Assembly: GCA_963971305.1 (NCBI GenBank)
Contig: OZ020309.1
Coordinates: 2,969,001 to 3,033,000 of the forward strand
Direction of reading: 5' to 3'
DNA length: 64,000 nt
From: Arcuatula senhousia
Taxonomy: Eukaryota > Mollusca > Bivalvia > Mytilida > Mytilidae
Shown here piece after piece: positions 1-11,827 of the stretch (its first letter is position 1; each line of letters starts with the position of its first letter). Both the position numbers and the translations under genes were made by a program. The notes under the pieces were generated by a model. It worked only from the letters and a program-made list of their open reading frames with translations. It had not been told where the DNA came from and did not search any database.

Positions 1-1190
1 TTGCAGCAAAACAATAAATTAATGCCGTATATTCTGGCGAAAATATTTGAAATTATGTTACTAAACTATCTATTTGAAACTAAAAGTATAAACTGTGCAC
101 GTAAGCATCCAGGAGCAAATCAAGAAATTTTCGAAAAAAGGGGGAGGGCTCTACATAAAGCATTGTTTTGAAGATGTTCATGACAGTTTTGCCTGAAATC
201 TATAAGATTTTTTTTTACATTTTGTCACTAAGCGACATTAAGGGGCCCCGGAACACCCCACCTGCTGGAGCCGTCATTGTACAATGATTTAGTCGTCTTT
301 TGAACTTATGACTTCACGCTTAAAAATGTCTAATCTTTGAGCTCAAATTGCACAATGTTCTGACCATTTTAGAGGCGTCAAACTAATATGTTCTGAAAAC
401 CAAAACTCTTATCTCTCTATTAAGTCCAAAATATCGCCAAAGGTTTGTTATTAAGTTATAAAACTTAAAAGTTTTTAACCTCTATTCGCCACTTAACTCT
501 TATATGCTTTTTAGTTAGTTTTTCGATGATTTTCTTTCTTTTTTTTCTGTGCAAAGTTATTGTTCTCTACTTAACTAGTTGGATTTAAGATATTGTTGTT
601 GGTTTTTGATTCCTATTCCGTTTTAAACATGTTAATGGTAACTCAGTACACTTTTTATTAAAAACCTAATATTCTGGTATAATCACAAATGTGGTGTTTT
701 TGAGTCAATGAACACATTTGAACCATTTATTTTTGTAACAAACGAAAGATAAGATAATGTTTTACAAATAGAGGAAAAAAGTGAGTGAAAATGTGAATTC
801 TTTTTTTCGCAATTCAAACTTTTATACACAAAAATCAAAATAATTTGACCCTTTTCTAAAAATAGAAAAATTGACGTAATAAATTTCTTCAAGGAGACCA
901 AAAATGAATGATTTATATTCACTTATATATGTAAGTAATATTTAGTCTTTATTTTCTAACTTTTAACCACATTTTGTAACATTTTAGTTGCCTTAATGTT
1001 TGCAGACTCAAACTTTTAGATTTTGGGTAGTGACCTTTGACCTTTAATCTTTTCATGTTCTGACCAGATTCCAAATGGCAAACATCGATATTATCAAAGC
1101 TGAAATATTAAACTATCAATATAGTTAAAAATATCCCATGAGGTTTTTGGGTAATTTAAATTTTTTTCAAGACCCTTTCCGCCGCTCGCC
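1..1190. other. no recognisable gene
   Basis: AT-rich sequence with no coding pattern I can support. The first exon expected for the lectin relic that follows was not found here; it may lie outside the window or be lost. Confidence 0.5.
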
Positions 1191-1212
1191 TATTTATTAT
1201 TTTATTTTGTAG

Positions 1213-1233
1213 AGTCTAGAAAAAGAAAATGAT
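1213..1233 (+). pseudogene. lectin microexon with in-frame stop
   Basis: This 21-nt block lies between TTTTGTAG and GTGAGT and aligns with the microexons at 19330 and 22024. Read in the family phase (one base carried from the preceding exon) it encodes E-S-R-K-R-K and then TGA, where the paralogues have GGC. The splice sites look intact but inclusion would stop translation. It belongs with the degraded lectin exon about 300 bp downstream. Confidence 0.7.
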
Positions 1234-1527
1234 GTGAGTTTTGTTAGGTGTATCCGTAAAATGATAGATATTATTGTTCCAAAAAAAATGTTGTATGCGA
1301 CATTGTGATGGGACCTTTTTTGTAGCAAATAATAGAAAGATAGCTATATTTTATATACAAGAATAAAAAAAAAATGTAAAAAATGTAGTGTAACATCACG
1401 CCCGTTTGTGAAAGCATAAAATTTGTAATATTATGATAAATGAACGACTGCAACGCTTTACCTTTCATCACCATTGCGAATGACTTATGGAAAGATCAGA
1501 TTTGTCTTCAATGATTTCTAGTTGTAG

Positions 1528-2175
1528 TCAAATTGAAAGTCTATACCTACCCTAGACTCTTACGATCAATTTCAAGATGGGTACTGTTTCAGTCCCCATT
1601 CGACAGTACCCCCTCTGCCTAACGTTCTATGATAATGACAAACGGTACAACGATCGTCTCCATGTTGATATAACGTCCATATACCCGTCGGGTTTCAATG
1701 TGAAAAAATACATCAATACAGACAGTGATACAAAACTGTATGTTAATGGAATTATAAATACCAAAACGCGGGTATAAACGGTCAATTTGGATATGCTATA
1801 TATCAATATTTCAAGGAGTAACCTCTCATCAGTAGCATTTGATTCAAAACATTGGAAGGTCATATTCCAAAACTGTTGAAAATGAAAAGTACTCAAAACC
1901 AAAACGTTCGAACAGGGAAGCCAAATCCAGCACCGAGGATAACGACCATGTGCATTACAAGGAAAGAAACCTGGTGTTTTAAACAATTTTGAATTTAAAA
2001 ATCGGAAATTTCTGCGACAAATATATTAAAAATTTTTATGGTAAATCGTGTCAGACAAGTCTGACGACTAGGCTTGTGATTACCCTCGGGGACTTCTGGT
2101 CCACCAGCAGCGGTTATCGCCCAGTGGAATCAGATGGATGGCATGTCCTTTATATGTTTCGAGAAATAGTAGATG
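1528..2175 (+). pseudogene. degraded H-type lectin terminal exon
   Basis: The sequence follows the terminal exons at 20137 and 22605: a VYTYPR-like start, RWV, FQSPFDSTPS, then FYDNDKRYNDRLH, SGFNV and DTKLY. It is broken three ways. The start of the exon is eroded. About 11 nt are missing after the FDSTPS block (near 1616), shifting the frame. A foreign segment of about 370 bp interrupts the exon after the DTKLY codons, and the C-terminal R-W-M-A-C-P block resumes near 2130. With the stop in the upstream microexon this is clearly a pseudogene. Identity by paralogy within the window is firm. Confidence 0.8.
1757..2126 (+). repeat. repeat segment inside a lectin exon
   Basis: This stretch separates the DTKLY and RWMAC parts of the lectin relic. 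Its right part (from about 1975) resembles 8300-8430 and 12495-12660, sharing the blocks GTGTTTTAAACAATTT and TGGTCCACCAGCAGCGG. No clear target duplication was found, so insertion mechanism and exact ends are uncertain. Confidence 0.55.
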
Positions 2176-2779
2176 GAGTGTTCAAATATGTATATAAACG
2201 GGAAAGTTTAGCTACAAAAGAAACATTTTCAGCATTTTTTACATTAATAAACTTTTAACACACGTAACATGCATGCTACATGCGTTGCTTTTTCAATAAA
2301 CTTTCTTCCTATTTTAGATGTTATAATTTCAATCTTAGGCCATTTGATTTTCTGGGGGGGGGGGGCTGGGATTTTTTTGAGAAAAAATATTCTGCCCCTG
2401 GTTTTTGTAAAAAAATAATCTGTCCATATCTTTTGCTGAAAAAAAATATCCTGGCCCTAGCTTTAGCAAAAATGGTATTAAATGACTTTGCCATGTTTGC
2501 TATGCTTCTTTTACATGCCTCAAAAGTCTTTCCTGGAATGTAAATATACCAGTATAAGAATAATATCATTGCTAATATATATTTCATATCATCATATAAA
2601 TATCTATTATATTCTATTCATGAATACATGTATATAATGTATGCTGATGCTGATGCTAATCTAGTTTAATGTCAGACAACCAATATAGTTTTTTCAGTTT
2701 TTTGTGATTACTGATTACTCAACAAAGGTACCGAAAAGATAGACAATAACCACTCTTACTAAATTCAAACTAAAAAACA

Positions 2780-3745
2780 CATTTTTCAACTTCAATGTGA
2801 AAACGTATCAACAAGTTAATGGAGCAAGTACGGGATCCAAATTTAGCCCTGAATTGGCAGATATAAGAGCTGATGAAGTAATTAAAGGAATATCGAACTC
2901 ATTCACAAACAATGAAAAATAATATTTAAGGGAGATATCGGGATGATGGTATCATAACATATAGAGGTACAAAAGCGGAATTAGAGAACTTCTTTGATAT
3001 CGCTAATTCGTCTCATCAATTGTTTCTCATATGAAATTTCTGACAAGGAAATAGTTTTCCTTGATACGACCATATCAAGGCCGTCAGAAGGGTGCGTTGG
3101 GTGCGATCACATCCTCATTTTGAAAACAAATGAAAAAACTCTCTAGAAATGCACCAAAACCCTCAAAAGTGGGTCAAATATAAGAACATTTTCTCAAGCT
3201 GGGAGGGCATACCCCTCCCTGACCCTCCCCGCACCCCTTCCCTGAAACCTGGCGACGGCCCTGCATATACAAGGGCCAATATTTCAAAAAAGTGGTTTGG
3301 GATTTCAAAAGTTATATCAAACCTACTAACACACATCAATATTTACATAGATCATCAAAACACAAACCAAGCAGTCTTCAACGGATTTATAAAAGGTGAA
3401 ACTATAAGGCATATACGTAATAATAACAATGTTACAAGGAAACCTTTCTACAATTTTAAACCAATTTAAACAACATCTTCGAGAAGAGGTTACAAAGCCT
3501 CTGAAATTAATAGTTATATGAAATCTGCCCTTGCAATTAATATAGACCAATTACTACACAAAACAAAGAAAAAAAACATTCAATTGGTTTTCATTACTCC
3601 ATACCATAAAACAATACGCAAGATTGGATATTATATCAGCAAACATTGGGATAAATTAAAGAGAGACCATAACTGTTTCAACATATTTATGGAAAGACAC
3701 AAAAACGTGGGAAACAAAATATTAAACTTCAAAAGACTAGGCTAA
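2780..3745 (+). pseudogene. Penelope-like reverse transcriptase relic
   Basis: Fragments in changing frames read in order as a reverse transcriptase of the Penelope-like (PLE) type: TYQQVNGASTGSKFSPELAD (palm start), RYRDDGIITYRG with the catalytic YRDD at 2936-2947, EISDKEIVFLDTTI, then FIKGETIRHIRNNNN, and finally KTKKKNIQLVFITPYHKTIR and KHWDKLKRDHNC, which resemble the linker before the GIY-YIG endonuclease. No GIY-YIG domain follows. Stops and frameshifts are numerous and a small MITE interrupts it at 3080-3265. The family is recognised from motif memory; a profile search would settle PLE against other YRDD-type retroelements. Confidence 0.65.
3080..3265. mobile_element. small MITE nested in the RT relic
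   Basis: The ends are imperfect inverted repeats around GGCCGTC and GGGTGCG, with GC-rich arms that contrast with the AT-rich surroundings. It is flanked by TATCAAG (3073-3079) and TATACAAG (3266-3273). Removing it restores the reading from FLDTTI into YKGPIFQK of the RT relic, which supports a true insertion. Confidence 0.6.
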
Positions 3746-4188
3746 AAAATTCAAGGGAGCCCTGATGAAGCAGACTTGATTCTTTTAGAATATAAAATGC
3801 TATAATTTTTAATTACCACGAACTACATCTGTTTTATCTATTTCCTAAAACTGCCAAAATACACCAGTGTAGGGTCCATGAAATAAATGTACGTGGTGAA
3901 GGACACCTCTTTTAATATAAAGGTCTACAGAAAGTTACAAATGGACTAAAACCTTTGCCTGGTTACGGGAAAAATCATGTTGTTTATATGATGCAAACGT
4001 AAAAGTATAAAAGTGTTAATATTTACCTCTTTTGTTGAAGTTTCTGCATGTTCTGAGTGTAAAATAAATAATCTGGCTCTTGCCTCTTTAGAAAAAAATA
4101 ATTTGGCCTTGGCTTCACAGTAAAAAAATAATCAGGCTGGCACAAAAATCCCAGCCCCCCCCCAGAAAATCAAATGGTCCGTGCCTTA

Positions 4189-5590
4189 TACAAGAGAGAC
4201 ATACTGTGTTAATGAACAAAAATAATGTTTCTATCAACTGGGTACAGAGGTTGAATTGTCATAAAAAAATTTTACTCCTTTTATTGATTTGACCTTAAAA
4301 TTAGCTGATTTTTGTCAATAAGCAGAAACTAATTACCCTTCCAGAGCACCTCGTTTGACTTAAGTTGATGTTGTTTATTGATTGTTTTGTTCGTTTTGTT
4401 TCCTTAAGTTTCTTTTTTTTTTCTTTCGTCTGCTGATATTTTTTTTACCACTTTGAACTTATAGTACCCCTTTACTTCTCCTAAATATTGAAAACCTTAC
4501 ATTTAAAATATCATATGGCTGTTTTCATGTCATATCATATCTTCCCGAGACGCCAATATCATCCCGGGACCTTTAGCTCGAGGTTATGGTATTGGTAAAC
4601 TCAATTATGAAACTATTAATGTTCTTTAATGCACTCAAAGTTTCATAAAAAATGTCTCCCTTTTCCATCCGATGACAAGTTTACAAAATATAGGTAGAAT
4701 ATATATGGTGCATTATAGTTCGTCTGTAAACATTCTTATATTGATTACGTTGACATGGTGTCATGTTGTTATAGGTGTCATCATTTAGTAATGTTTTAGT
4801 CTGTCGTCATGTTAACACGTCGCCATATTGGAATCCGTTGTAATGGTGTTGGTTTTTTTTTGTCACTGTCGAAATTTTCGAATAAAGTTTTAATTGCGCA
4901 CAAAAAAATCGTTAAAAAATTTAAGTATTTAGAAATTATGTTTTTACGATAGTTTCTTATGCGAAAACACAGCTAAAGCTGGCCTTCGGGGAATTCTGGA
5001 ATTGATTTACAAAATGCTACTTTCGTTTTGCAACAACAATACACCCGTCACGTAACACCTATATTCTACACTAGTCTTATTCTGACTTCGTCCGATATTA
5101 TTACATAACATGCACAGATTAATAATCATGTATATTCTATCTAAAATCATGAGGTAGCTCGTTTCGTACATTGCAAATTGAAGGAATGAATATTACTTTC
5201 TGTCGGTCGATAAAAATGATAGATAGAAATCGTGTTTCATTTTAACAATTTTTTAATATTAAGTAATAAAAACAATAAGAAATATAGCTAGCAAATTATT
5301 CTGTCTGTAATACATAACCATCATGACCATGCCATCAAAATTAAGGACTGCACAAGGCCTCGCTTTGCTTGCCTAAAATGTAGATTTAATGATAAAGCAA
5401 GTCTGCGATCCTTTTTGTCTTGAATAGATTGTAATATGCCCATTTCAAACAAATGAAATCGGCAAGCTGAGAAATGGTGCACAATTCATTCCCATTGAAA
5501 TGTCATTTATCTGTGAAAAACGCGTCCTTAAACTATATTATTATTTTTACGTTGAGCATTCCTATATTTATGGCAAGCCACAACCACAAT
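4189..5590. other. no gene seen
   Basis: AT-rich spacer. Around 4740-4860 there is a loose reiteration of GTCAT-containing phrases, possibly an eroded tandem repeat. No coding signal. Confidence 0.4.
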
Positions 5591-5592
5591 AG

Positions 5593-6233
5593 TGAGAAAA
5601 AACTAAATTAAGTTACTCAATCCTATATTAACTGAGCTTAATCTAGGATTAACTGACCTAACCATCATTAAGTTGAGAAAAACCGCGTTTTTGTACAAAG
5701 CCGCTACTTAAATTAAGATTTTCTCGTATTTTTCAGTTTATCTTGGTTTTTCTTAGCGTAATGAGAGTTATGCAAAAATTGAAGTTTTAGTTCAGAAAAT
5801 CTAGGTTTTTCTGAAATTCACATTTAGCTAAGTGTATCTAAGATCAGGTACCCAGAAAAGATGGACTATGTTCTGGCCAATCGAAATTCCTCCCAGAAAA
5901 TATGGGTTATCTATTGGCCAATCAAAACGCTCGATACAAACGACTGATCATACTTAATCTTAGATTAAGGAACTTAATCTAGGTTTATCATCAAGTTGAG
6001 AAAAACAAGGATTTTCTAAAAGTGTTCAAGAAAAACTAAGTGTTCTATTATTACTCATTTAAACCGAGATTTTCTACAGTTAATGATAGTTACCAGATAA
6101 TCTTAGTTTAAGTTAGAAAATCAAGGTTTTTCTGTAACCAACATTTAGCAGGGTTAATCTTAGTTAAAGTTACTTTATCTTAAATTAAGCTGAGTTAAAC
6201 TAGGATTAAGTAACTTAAACTAAGATTTTCTCA
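5593..6233. mobile_element. palindromic mosaic TIR element
   Basis: The ends form inverted repeats of roughly 50 bp starting TGAGAAAA and containing AAGTTACT(C/T)AATCCTA. The interior is built from further degenerate copies of the same phrase in both orientations, mixing TTAATCTTAG and GTTGAGAAAAAC blocks. No coding region and no clear target duplication were found. Confidence 0.6.
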
Positions 6234-7066
6234 TTAAAGCCTTTACGGTGTGCCATATATATTTCTTTCTCATTTGTTTAGAAAGACCCATGGCCGACAA
6301 AATAAATCATATTATATTCTAGATAATGTTATCTTTTCATTTCAACTACGTTCAAATAGCTGTGCTTGAATTGGTGTTAATTGTGCATGTTGAGTTGAAG
6401 TATATGTAGAAAAAATTAAAAGTTTTTTTTTTTTTTTAATTTTTGCGATTTAACGAAAATTAAACATTTTTCAAATTGAGTGATGTTCGATTTATAGAGC
6501 AAAACCTTCTTTTAAAACCAAACACCTCATACTCTTTACCGATTATAAAACTCCACTTTATATATTTCCTAAATTTTCGGGGCTATTTTGATGCATAGTT
6601 CTCATCTGAATCCAAAAATTGTTTTGAAACTACGTTTTCAGCTAATGGCCTTTTGGGCTCATGATATTTTAGTCCTTTGACCAAAAGAAACCCACCATTC
6701 ACATGTCATCACTTGCATGTCATTATCGTTTATATATTTATCTGTTACAAAGTTAATAAACCAATGGAATTTCGATGTTTTTGAAAAGCATTGCAGAGTT
6801 TGCGAAATGTGTCAGACCTGTCAGACCTGACAGGTAAAATTTAAGCAGGTCCAGCATTTTAAACATACTTACAGGACCCATGTCTGGTAGATTTTAGTAA
6901 TTTATAGATAGTTGTAATAGACAGGACCAGTAAAAAAATATAGGTCCGACCAAAGATTCCATTTTGACGAACCTATGTCTGACAACAAAATTCTAAGTTT
7001 CGCGAACTCTGGCATTGTGCACATGTTTTGTCACATTTCATTTTTGGACTGGACAATTTTATTTTT

Positions 7067-7124
7067 GTCTCGCCTGCGAAGCAGAGCGGGACATAGGTGT
7101 TACTTTACCGGCGGCGACGGCGAC

Positions 7125-7155
<31 letters not shown>

Positions 7156-7979
7156 GCGGCGTTAACTTTTTGGAAAAGTTTTATGAGCACCTCCATATCT
7201 CAAGAACTATAGGTCCTGGGTTGATGAAACTTGGTATGCATATGCCCCAGTAGTAGCTTAGCACAGTTGCATCCCCATCTTTTGACCTTGACCTTGATTT
7301 TCCGGTTGAGTGACTTTGACAATTTTCAATACATATAATAGCAATGGAAAAGTTTTGCGAGCACCTCCATATCTCAAGAACTATAGGTCCTGGGTTGATG
7401 AAACTTGGTATGCATATGCCCCAGTAGTAGCTTAGCTCATTTGCATCCCCATCTTTTGACCTTGACCTTGATTTTCCGGTTGAGTGACTTTGACAATTTT
7501 CAATACATATAGTAGCAATGGAAAAGTTTTGCGAGCACCTCCATATCTCAAGAACTATAGGTCCTAGGTTGATGAAACTTGGTATGCATATGCCCCAGTA
7601 TTAGCTTAGCACAGTTGCATCCCCATCTTTTGACCTTGACCTTGATTTTTCGGTTGAGTGACTTTGACAATTTTCAATACATATAATAGCAATGGAAAAG
7701 TTTTGCGAGCACCTCCATATCTCAAGAACTATAGGTCCTAGGTTGATGAAACTTGGTATACATATGTCCCAGTAGTAGCTTAGCACAGTTGCATCCCCAT
7801 CTTTTGACCTTGACCTTGATTTTCCGGTTGAGTGACTTTGATTATTTTTATTGCATATATTTGCAATGTTTAAGTTCTATAAACATCTTTTGATCTCAGA
7901 AACTGAAAATCCATGTAAATTCAAAATATAGTGGAAGTAAGAAAGAATAATTGTTTCTGATGGTGCCGGCAGGCGAGAC
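7067..7979 (+). mobile_element. repeat element with GGC-rich head and 174-bp tandem core
   Basis: The ends are inverted copies of GTCTCGCCTGC (7067-7077 and 7969-7979). Just inside the left end is a (CGACGG/CGG) tract, 7111-7163. The core is four tandem units of about 174 bp (anchors at 7171, 7344, 7518 and 7692), each with AAGTTTTGCGAGCACCTCC and TTTTGACCTTGACCTTGA. It is absent from duplication copy B. The open frames across the GGC tract are low-complexity artefacts. Confidence 0.7.
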
Positions 7980-8820
7980 ATACTTTAGTGTTAACTCTTG
8001 TTAATAGTTTAAACATGTTTTATATAACCTGCATGGATACATATAATTAACAAAAATGATTAGACACAAGTTATGCCAATTTACATGGTCTTCCTCTGCG
8101 TATGTTACCTATATTATAAACATAATCAACAGATTTTAAATGTACATTTAAAAGTGTCCTCTCAGACTGGTTGAATTGACAGGATAAGAAAATATATTTA
8201 ATCGGAAATGTTAACAAAAAGTTAGGTTATGTTGTATATGCATACATGTATTTTCAAAGAGAAATCTCTCATCATCAAAGAAATTAAAATTTTCAAAACT
8301 GAAAAGAAAACAATTTCGAATTTGAACATTTGGATATTTTGATTATGAAAAATAAATTCACAACAAGTCTGCATTATCCTAAGGAATCTCTGGTCCACCA
8401 GCAGTAGCTATCGACCCGATGATTTCAAAGTACCAAATACCCCTGAAAAGGCTAATCACACATTTTCATAAAGATTGACATTGGCTTGTTCTTTTCAAAA
8501 CATGTAATCCAGACAAAACAAACGCTGAACGGAACTTTGATAAAAATCCACTTGACAATTTTTATTGTTAAATTTGTAAACATATTTTCTTTGCTTATGT
8601 ATCCTTTTAAAATCGCCACATCACATCTAGTACTCGGAAATATATGTTATCTACGGATACGACATCCGTATTAAGTTAAAACGAAGAGCATACAACAAGT
8701 ACAAGTCATTCGGAAATCCTCTCGGCGAATAACGTAAAGGTTGAAATACGTAGGCGAAACTTTTGATGAACAGTTTGTGGTTTTACATATCCATACTGAT
8801 ATTGAGTGATTAACCATTTT

Positions 8821-8917
8821 GCTGCCACGGGGACATATGTGTCCACTTCTGGATCGCTGCCAAAAGGACATAAATGTCCACTACCTGTTCGCTGCCAAAC
8901 GGGCATATGTGCATCTG
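8821..8917 (+). repeat. 35-bp triplicate repeat
   Basis: Three tandem units start with GCTGCCA at 8821, 8856 and 8891 and contain GGACATA(T/A)(G/A)TGTCC-like palindromes. They lie in a segment (about 8808-9440) that copy B of the duplication lacks. Confidence 0.7.
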
Positions 8918-9016
8918 AATAAAACATAAACAGGCAATTGATTATTCCTTAAAATCTAACACACCCGTTCCAAATACAGAATAACGAACTTTTTTTAACG
9001 GAATAATAACTCATAA

Positions 9017-9279
9017 GGGACGGGCCATTTAACTTGAAGGGGGCCTTGGTTTTTTCTTTTGTTCAGAAAATATTTTTCCGAGCAGAGCGCTTAAAAATAT
9101 TTATTTTTCGAAGGCGTCGTGACAGAATATTTATTTAATTATTATCATTATTTTATATGGCAGAAATCCTTTTTCAGAATATTTTTTTCTTACCCTCCGC
9201 TGCCAAAATATTTTTTCATCAAAAATAATTTTCAGGAAAAACCAAGCCCCCCCCCCTTTCAAGTTAAATGGTCGTTCCC
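9017..9279. mobile_element. MITE with TAA target duplication
   Basis: The ends are GGGACGGGCCATTTAACTTG and, inverted, GGGAACGACCATTTAACTTG, each followed by a G or C run. TAA flanks both sides (9014-9016 and 9280-9282). The inside repeats AAATATTT phrases and has no coding capacity. The terminal CCATTT plus G-run design matches the elements at 2338 and 24511, suggesting one PIF/Harbinger-like family. Confidence 0.75.
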
Positions 9280-9612
9280 TAAACAATATGGACCCAAACA
9301 TAAACGTATTTTTTATGTTTGGTAACCGTAGAAACGTCAAAAATAAGAATAAAAAGACGTCACATTTGAACTAGGATTCTGGCGTAAAGCTATTATAACG
9401 TCACAATATTGTGGCGTTGGCGACGTCATTCAAAATTTTGTATTAAGAGGGTAAAAAGAAATATTCTGGACCCATTCGGTATAGGAGGTGGTTTGTTCAT
9501 GATAAACAGATTTATTATTAGTAGAAATTGGAAAAAACAGGTTTACTTCAGACATGTTTTTTTCATGGTTTGGTTTAAAGATTGAGAGGTTCACTGTAGT
9601 AGATAATACAGA

Positions 9613-10831
9613 ACAAGAGGCTCCCAGGAGCCTGAATCGCTCACCTGGTCTTGATGTCAACCCTATGAAGAACTTTGTAGAGCTAAATAAGCTGAACATT
9701 TAAGCAAGCAACAGCTTTACTCTTTCAGCAATAGTTCTGTAGGCCAAAAACATGAAAATGTGTTAATTTAGGGGCAGTCATCCCTATAAGGGATCATATA
9801 ACAATGTTGTTGTGAAAATGAGCTGAACATATAAGTAAGCAACAGCTTTTCTCTATCTGCTATAGGCCAAAAACACTTTTTATTTTGCCTTTAAGGGGCG
9901 GTAACCCCTATAAGGGGTCATCTGACAACTTCGACCCTATGATGACTTTTGTAGAGCTAAATGAGCTGACCATTTAAGCAAGCAACAGCTTTTCTCTATT
10001 TCAATAGTTTTCATTCTATAGGCCAAAAACACTATTTTTCGCCTTGAAGGGGCTGTAATCCCTATAAGGGGTCATCTGACAACTTTGACCTTATGAAGAC
10101 TTTTGTAGAGCTAAATGAGCTGAACATTTATGCAAGCAACAGCTTTTCTTTATCTGCAATTATTTTCATTCTATAGGCCAAAAACACCATTTTTTGCCTT
10201 TAAGGGGCTGGAACCCCTATAAGGGGTCATCTGACCACTTCGACCCTATGAAGACTTTTGTAGAGCTAAATGAGCTGAACATTTAAGCAAGCAACAGCTT
10301 TTCTCCATCTGCAATTATTTTCATTCTATAGGCCAAAAACACTATTTTCTGACTTTAAGGGGCTATAACTGCTATAAGGGGTCATCTGACAACTTGGACC
10401 CTATGAAGACTTTTGTATAGCTAAATGAGCTGAACATTTAAGCTAGCAACAGCTTTACTCTATCTGCAATAGTTTTCATTCTATAAGCCAAAAACATTAA
10501 AAAACGCTATTTTTCACCTTTAAGGGGCTGTAACCCCTATAAGGGATCATCTGACACTTTTGACCAAAAACAGTAGTCTGAACCCCCTGGTCTATTTTTA
10601 GTAACAGCGGCCATGTTTTTTGACGGATCAAAAATCAAAACACAAGTTTGGTGCAGGACACACTAAGGATCATTCATATTAAGTTTCAATAAATTCTGGT
10701 AAGTAGTTTCAGAGGAGAAGATTTTTGAAAAATTGTTAACAGACGACAGACGACAGACGCCAGACGACAGACGACGACGGACGCCAAGTGATGGCAATAG
10801 CTCACATGGACCTTTGGTCCAGGTGAGCTAA
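9613..10831 (+). mobile_element. Helentron-like non-autonomous element, 155-bp core repeats
   Basis: The left end is a small hairpin around AGAGGCTCCCAGGAGCCT followed by CGCTCACCTGG. The right end is a GACGAC-rich tract, then a hairpin AGCTCACATGGACC / GGTCCAGGTGAGCT ending in CTAA (10828-10831). Between them are about six tandem units of roughly 155 bp with GTAGAGCTAAATGAGCTGAA and CCCCTATAAGGGGTCATCTG. Terminal hairpins and a tandem core recall bivalve pearl/CvE elements and Helentron-associated repeats. Copy B of the segmental duplication has the unoccupied site near 13217. Confidence 0.7.
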
Positions 10832-11159
10832 AAATCAATTGTTACAACCTAATTTAGTACTTACCAAAAATTCAAATATGGATATATGAACTGTTTCTTT
10901 GTTATATCATAAGGGCCTTCGTGTTGGCATTTATTTCTATTTCTGTTTCCTTTTGCAAGATTATTCCAGGCATGTATTTCTGTCTACCCTATCATATTTA
11001 AATGCTGTTCGTCGTGTTCCATAATTGTTTCTAATTGAACAAGGGTGGCCGAAAAGTCTTGTTAAATCAGTTTGAACTAGCAAACTATTAATAACTTATC
11101 AATTAATTCCCAGGTTATGTACATGTACATGTTTAAGTCCTTCTTGTTAGTTCTTGTTA

Positions 11160-11285
11160 GTTACAAAAACGCCGAACCTGTACGCCTGAAAAACTTTCAC
11201 ACCTCTATAACTTGCACACCAATTTAACTTATACACTTGTATAACTTGCACACCTGTATAACTTGTACCCCTGCATAATTACTCA
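11160..11285 (+). repeat. degenerate 17-bp repeat array (copy A)
   Basis: Irregular copies of AACTTGCACACCTGTAT, with variants such as AACTTTCACACCTCTAT. This is the eroded counterpart of the clearer array at 14530-14720 and marks the right end of duplication copy A. Confidence 0.65.
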
Positions 11286-11489
11286 AATTAAACATTTTTG
11301 AGAGATGTTGGATATAAAGAGCAAAACCTTCTTTTAAAACAAAAGACCTCATACACTTTACCCATTATTAAACGCCACTTTCTATTTCCTAAATTTTCGG
11401 AGCTATATACTTTGAGGAATAGTTCTCATCTCAAACCTAAACTGTTTTGAAACTATATTTTCAGGTGATCGCCTTGGGCTAAAGACATA

Positions 11490-11827
11490 CCCTCTCAAAA
11501 AAGTTACGCAACCGTGGAAAATTTCCCTATATGTTTTAAGTAAACATACCTTTTATAAATTGATATTGTCAAGCCGTTTTTCAATCATTTTTTATCAAAT
11601 AAAATCCAAGAAAAATACAAACAGGTGAAGTTTATTTTCATGATTCGGGCAAAAATCCTAGCTGTTACGGTTTTTGAGAGAACGGGAGTAGCACATCATT
11701 TCTCGTTCCCTTGGTTTTTATTTCATTAAAATGGGTTAAGAAAAGGCTTTGCAATACAAAAAAATAGGTAGGTTTATTAAAAATATATATGGAAATTTTG
11801 TATTGTTGCGTAACTTTTTTGAGTGAG
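11490..11827. mobile_element. Tc1/mariner-like MITE with TA target duplication
   Basis: Inverted ends of about 24 bp share TCAAAAAAGTTACGCAAC, and TA dinucleotides flank both sides (11488-11489 and 11828-11829). Copy A of the duplication lacks it at the matching point (about 6675). The 338-bp interior shows no transposase. Confidence 0.75.

Larger units (their letters stand above)
2338..4185. mobile_element. TIR element with TTA target duplication, PIF/Harbinger-like
   Basis: Both ends carry the motif CCATTTGATTTTCTGG followed by a G run and CTGGGATTTTT, in inverted orientation. TTA flanks both sides (2335-2337 and 4186-4188), matching the TWA target preference of PIF/Harbinger elements. The left end has lost about six bases relative to the right. 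Next to each end, short phrases of the type A-run + TATTCTG + CCCTG are repeated imperfectly. No transposase is visible. The interior holds a broken Penelope-like reverse transcriptase, so this is a composite or a carrier. The superfamily is inferred from the target site only. Confidence 0.6.
6459..11285 (+). repeat. segmental duplication, copy A
   Basis: The backbone of this stretch (6459-7060, 7990-8808, about 9440-9600 and 10845-11285) aligns in order with 11286-14720. Shared landmarks are ATAGAGCAAAACCTTCTTTT at the left, GTCCACCAGCAG in the middle and GAACAAGGGTGGC at the right. Copy A alone carries the elements at 7067, 8808-9440 and 9613, so these inserted after the duplication or were lost from copy B. 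Confidence 0.75.

Noticed and set aside
1627..1986. 119-codon minus-strand frame
   Set aside because: Antisense of the lectin relic and of the repeat interrupting it.
7015..7253. Plus-strand Gly/Ala-rich frames
   Set aside because: Low-complexity translation of the CGACGG tract at the head of a repeat element.
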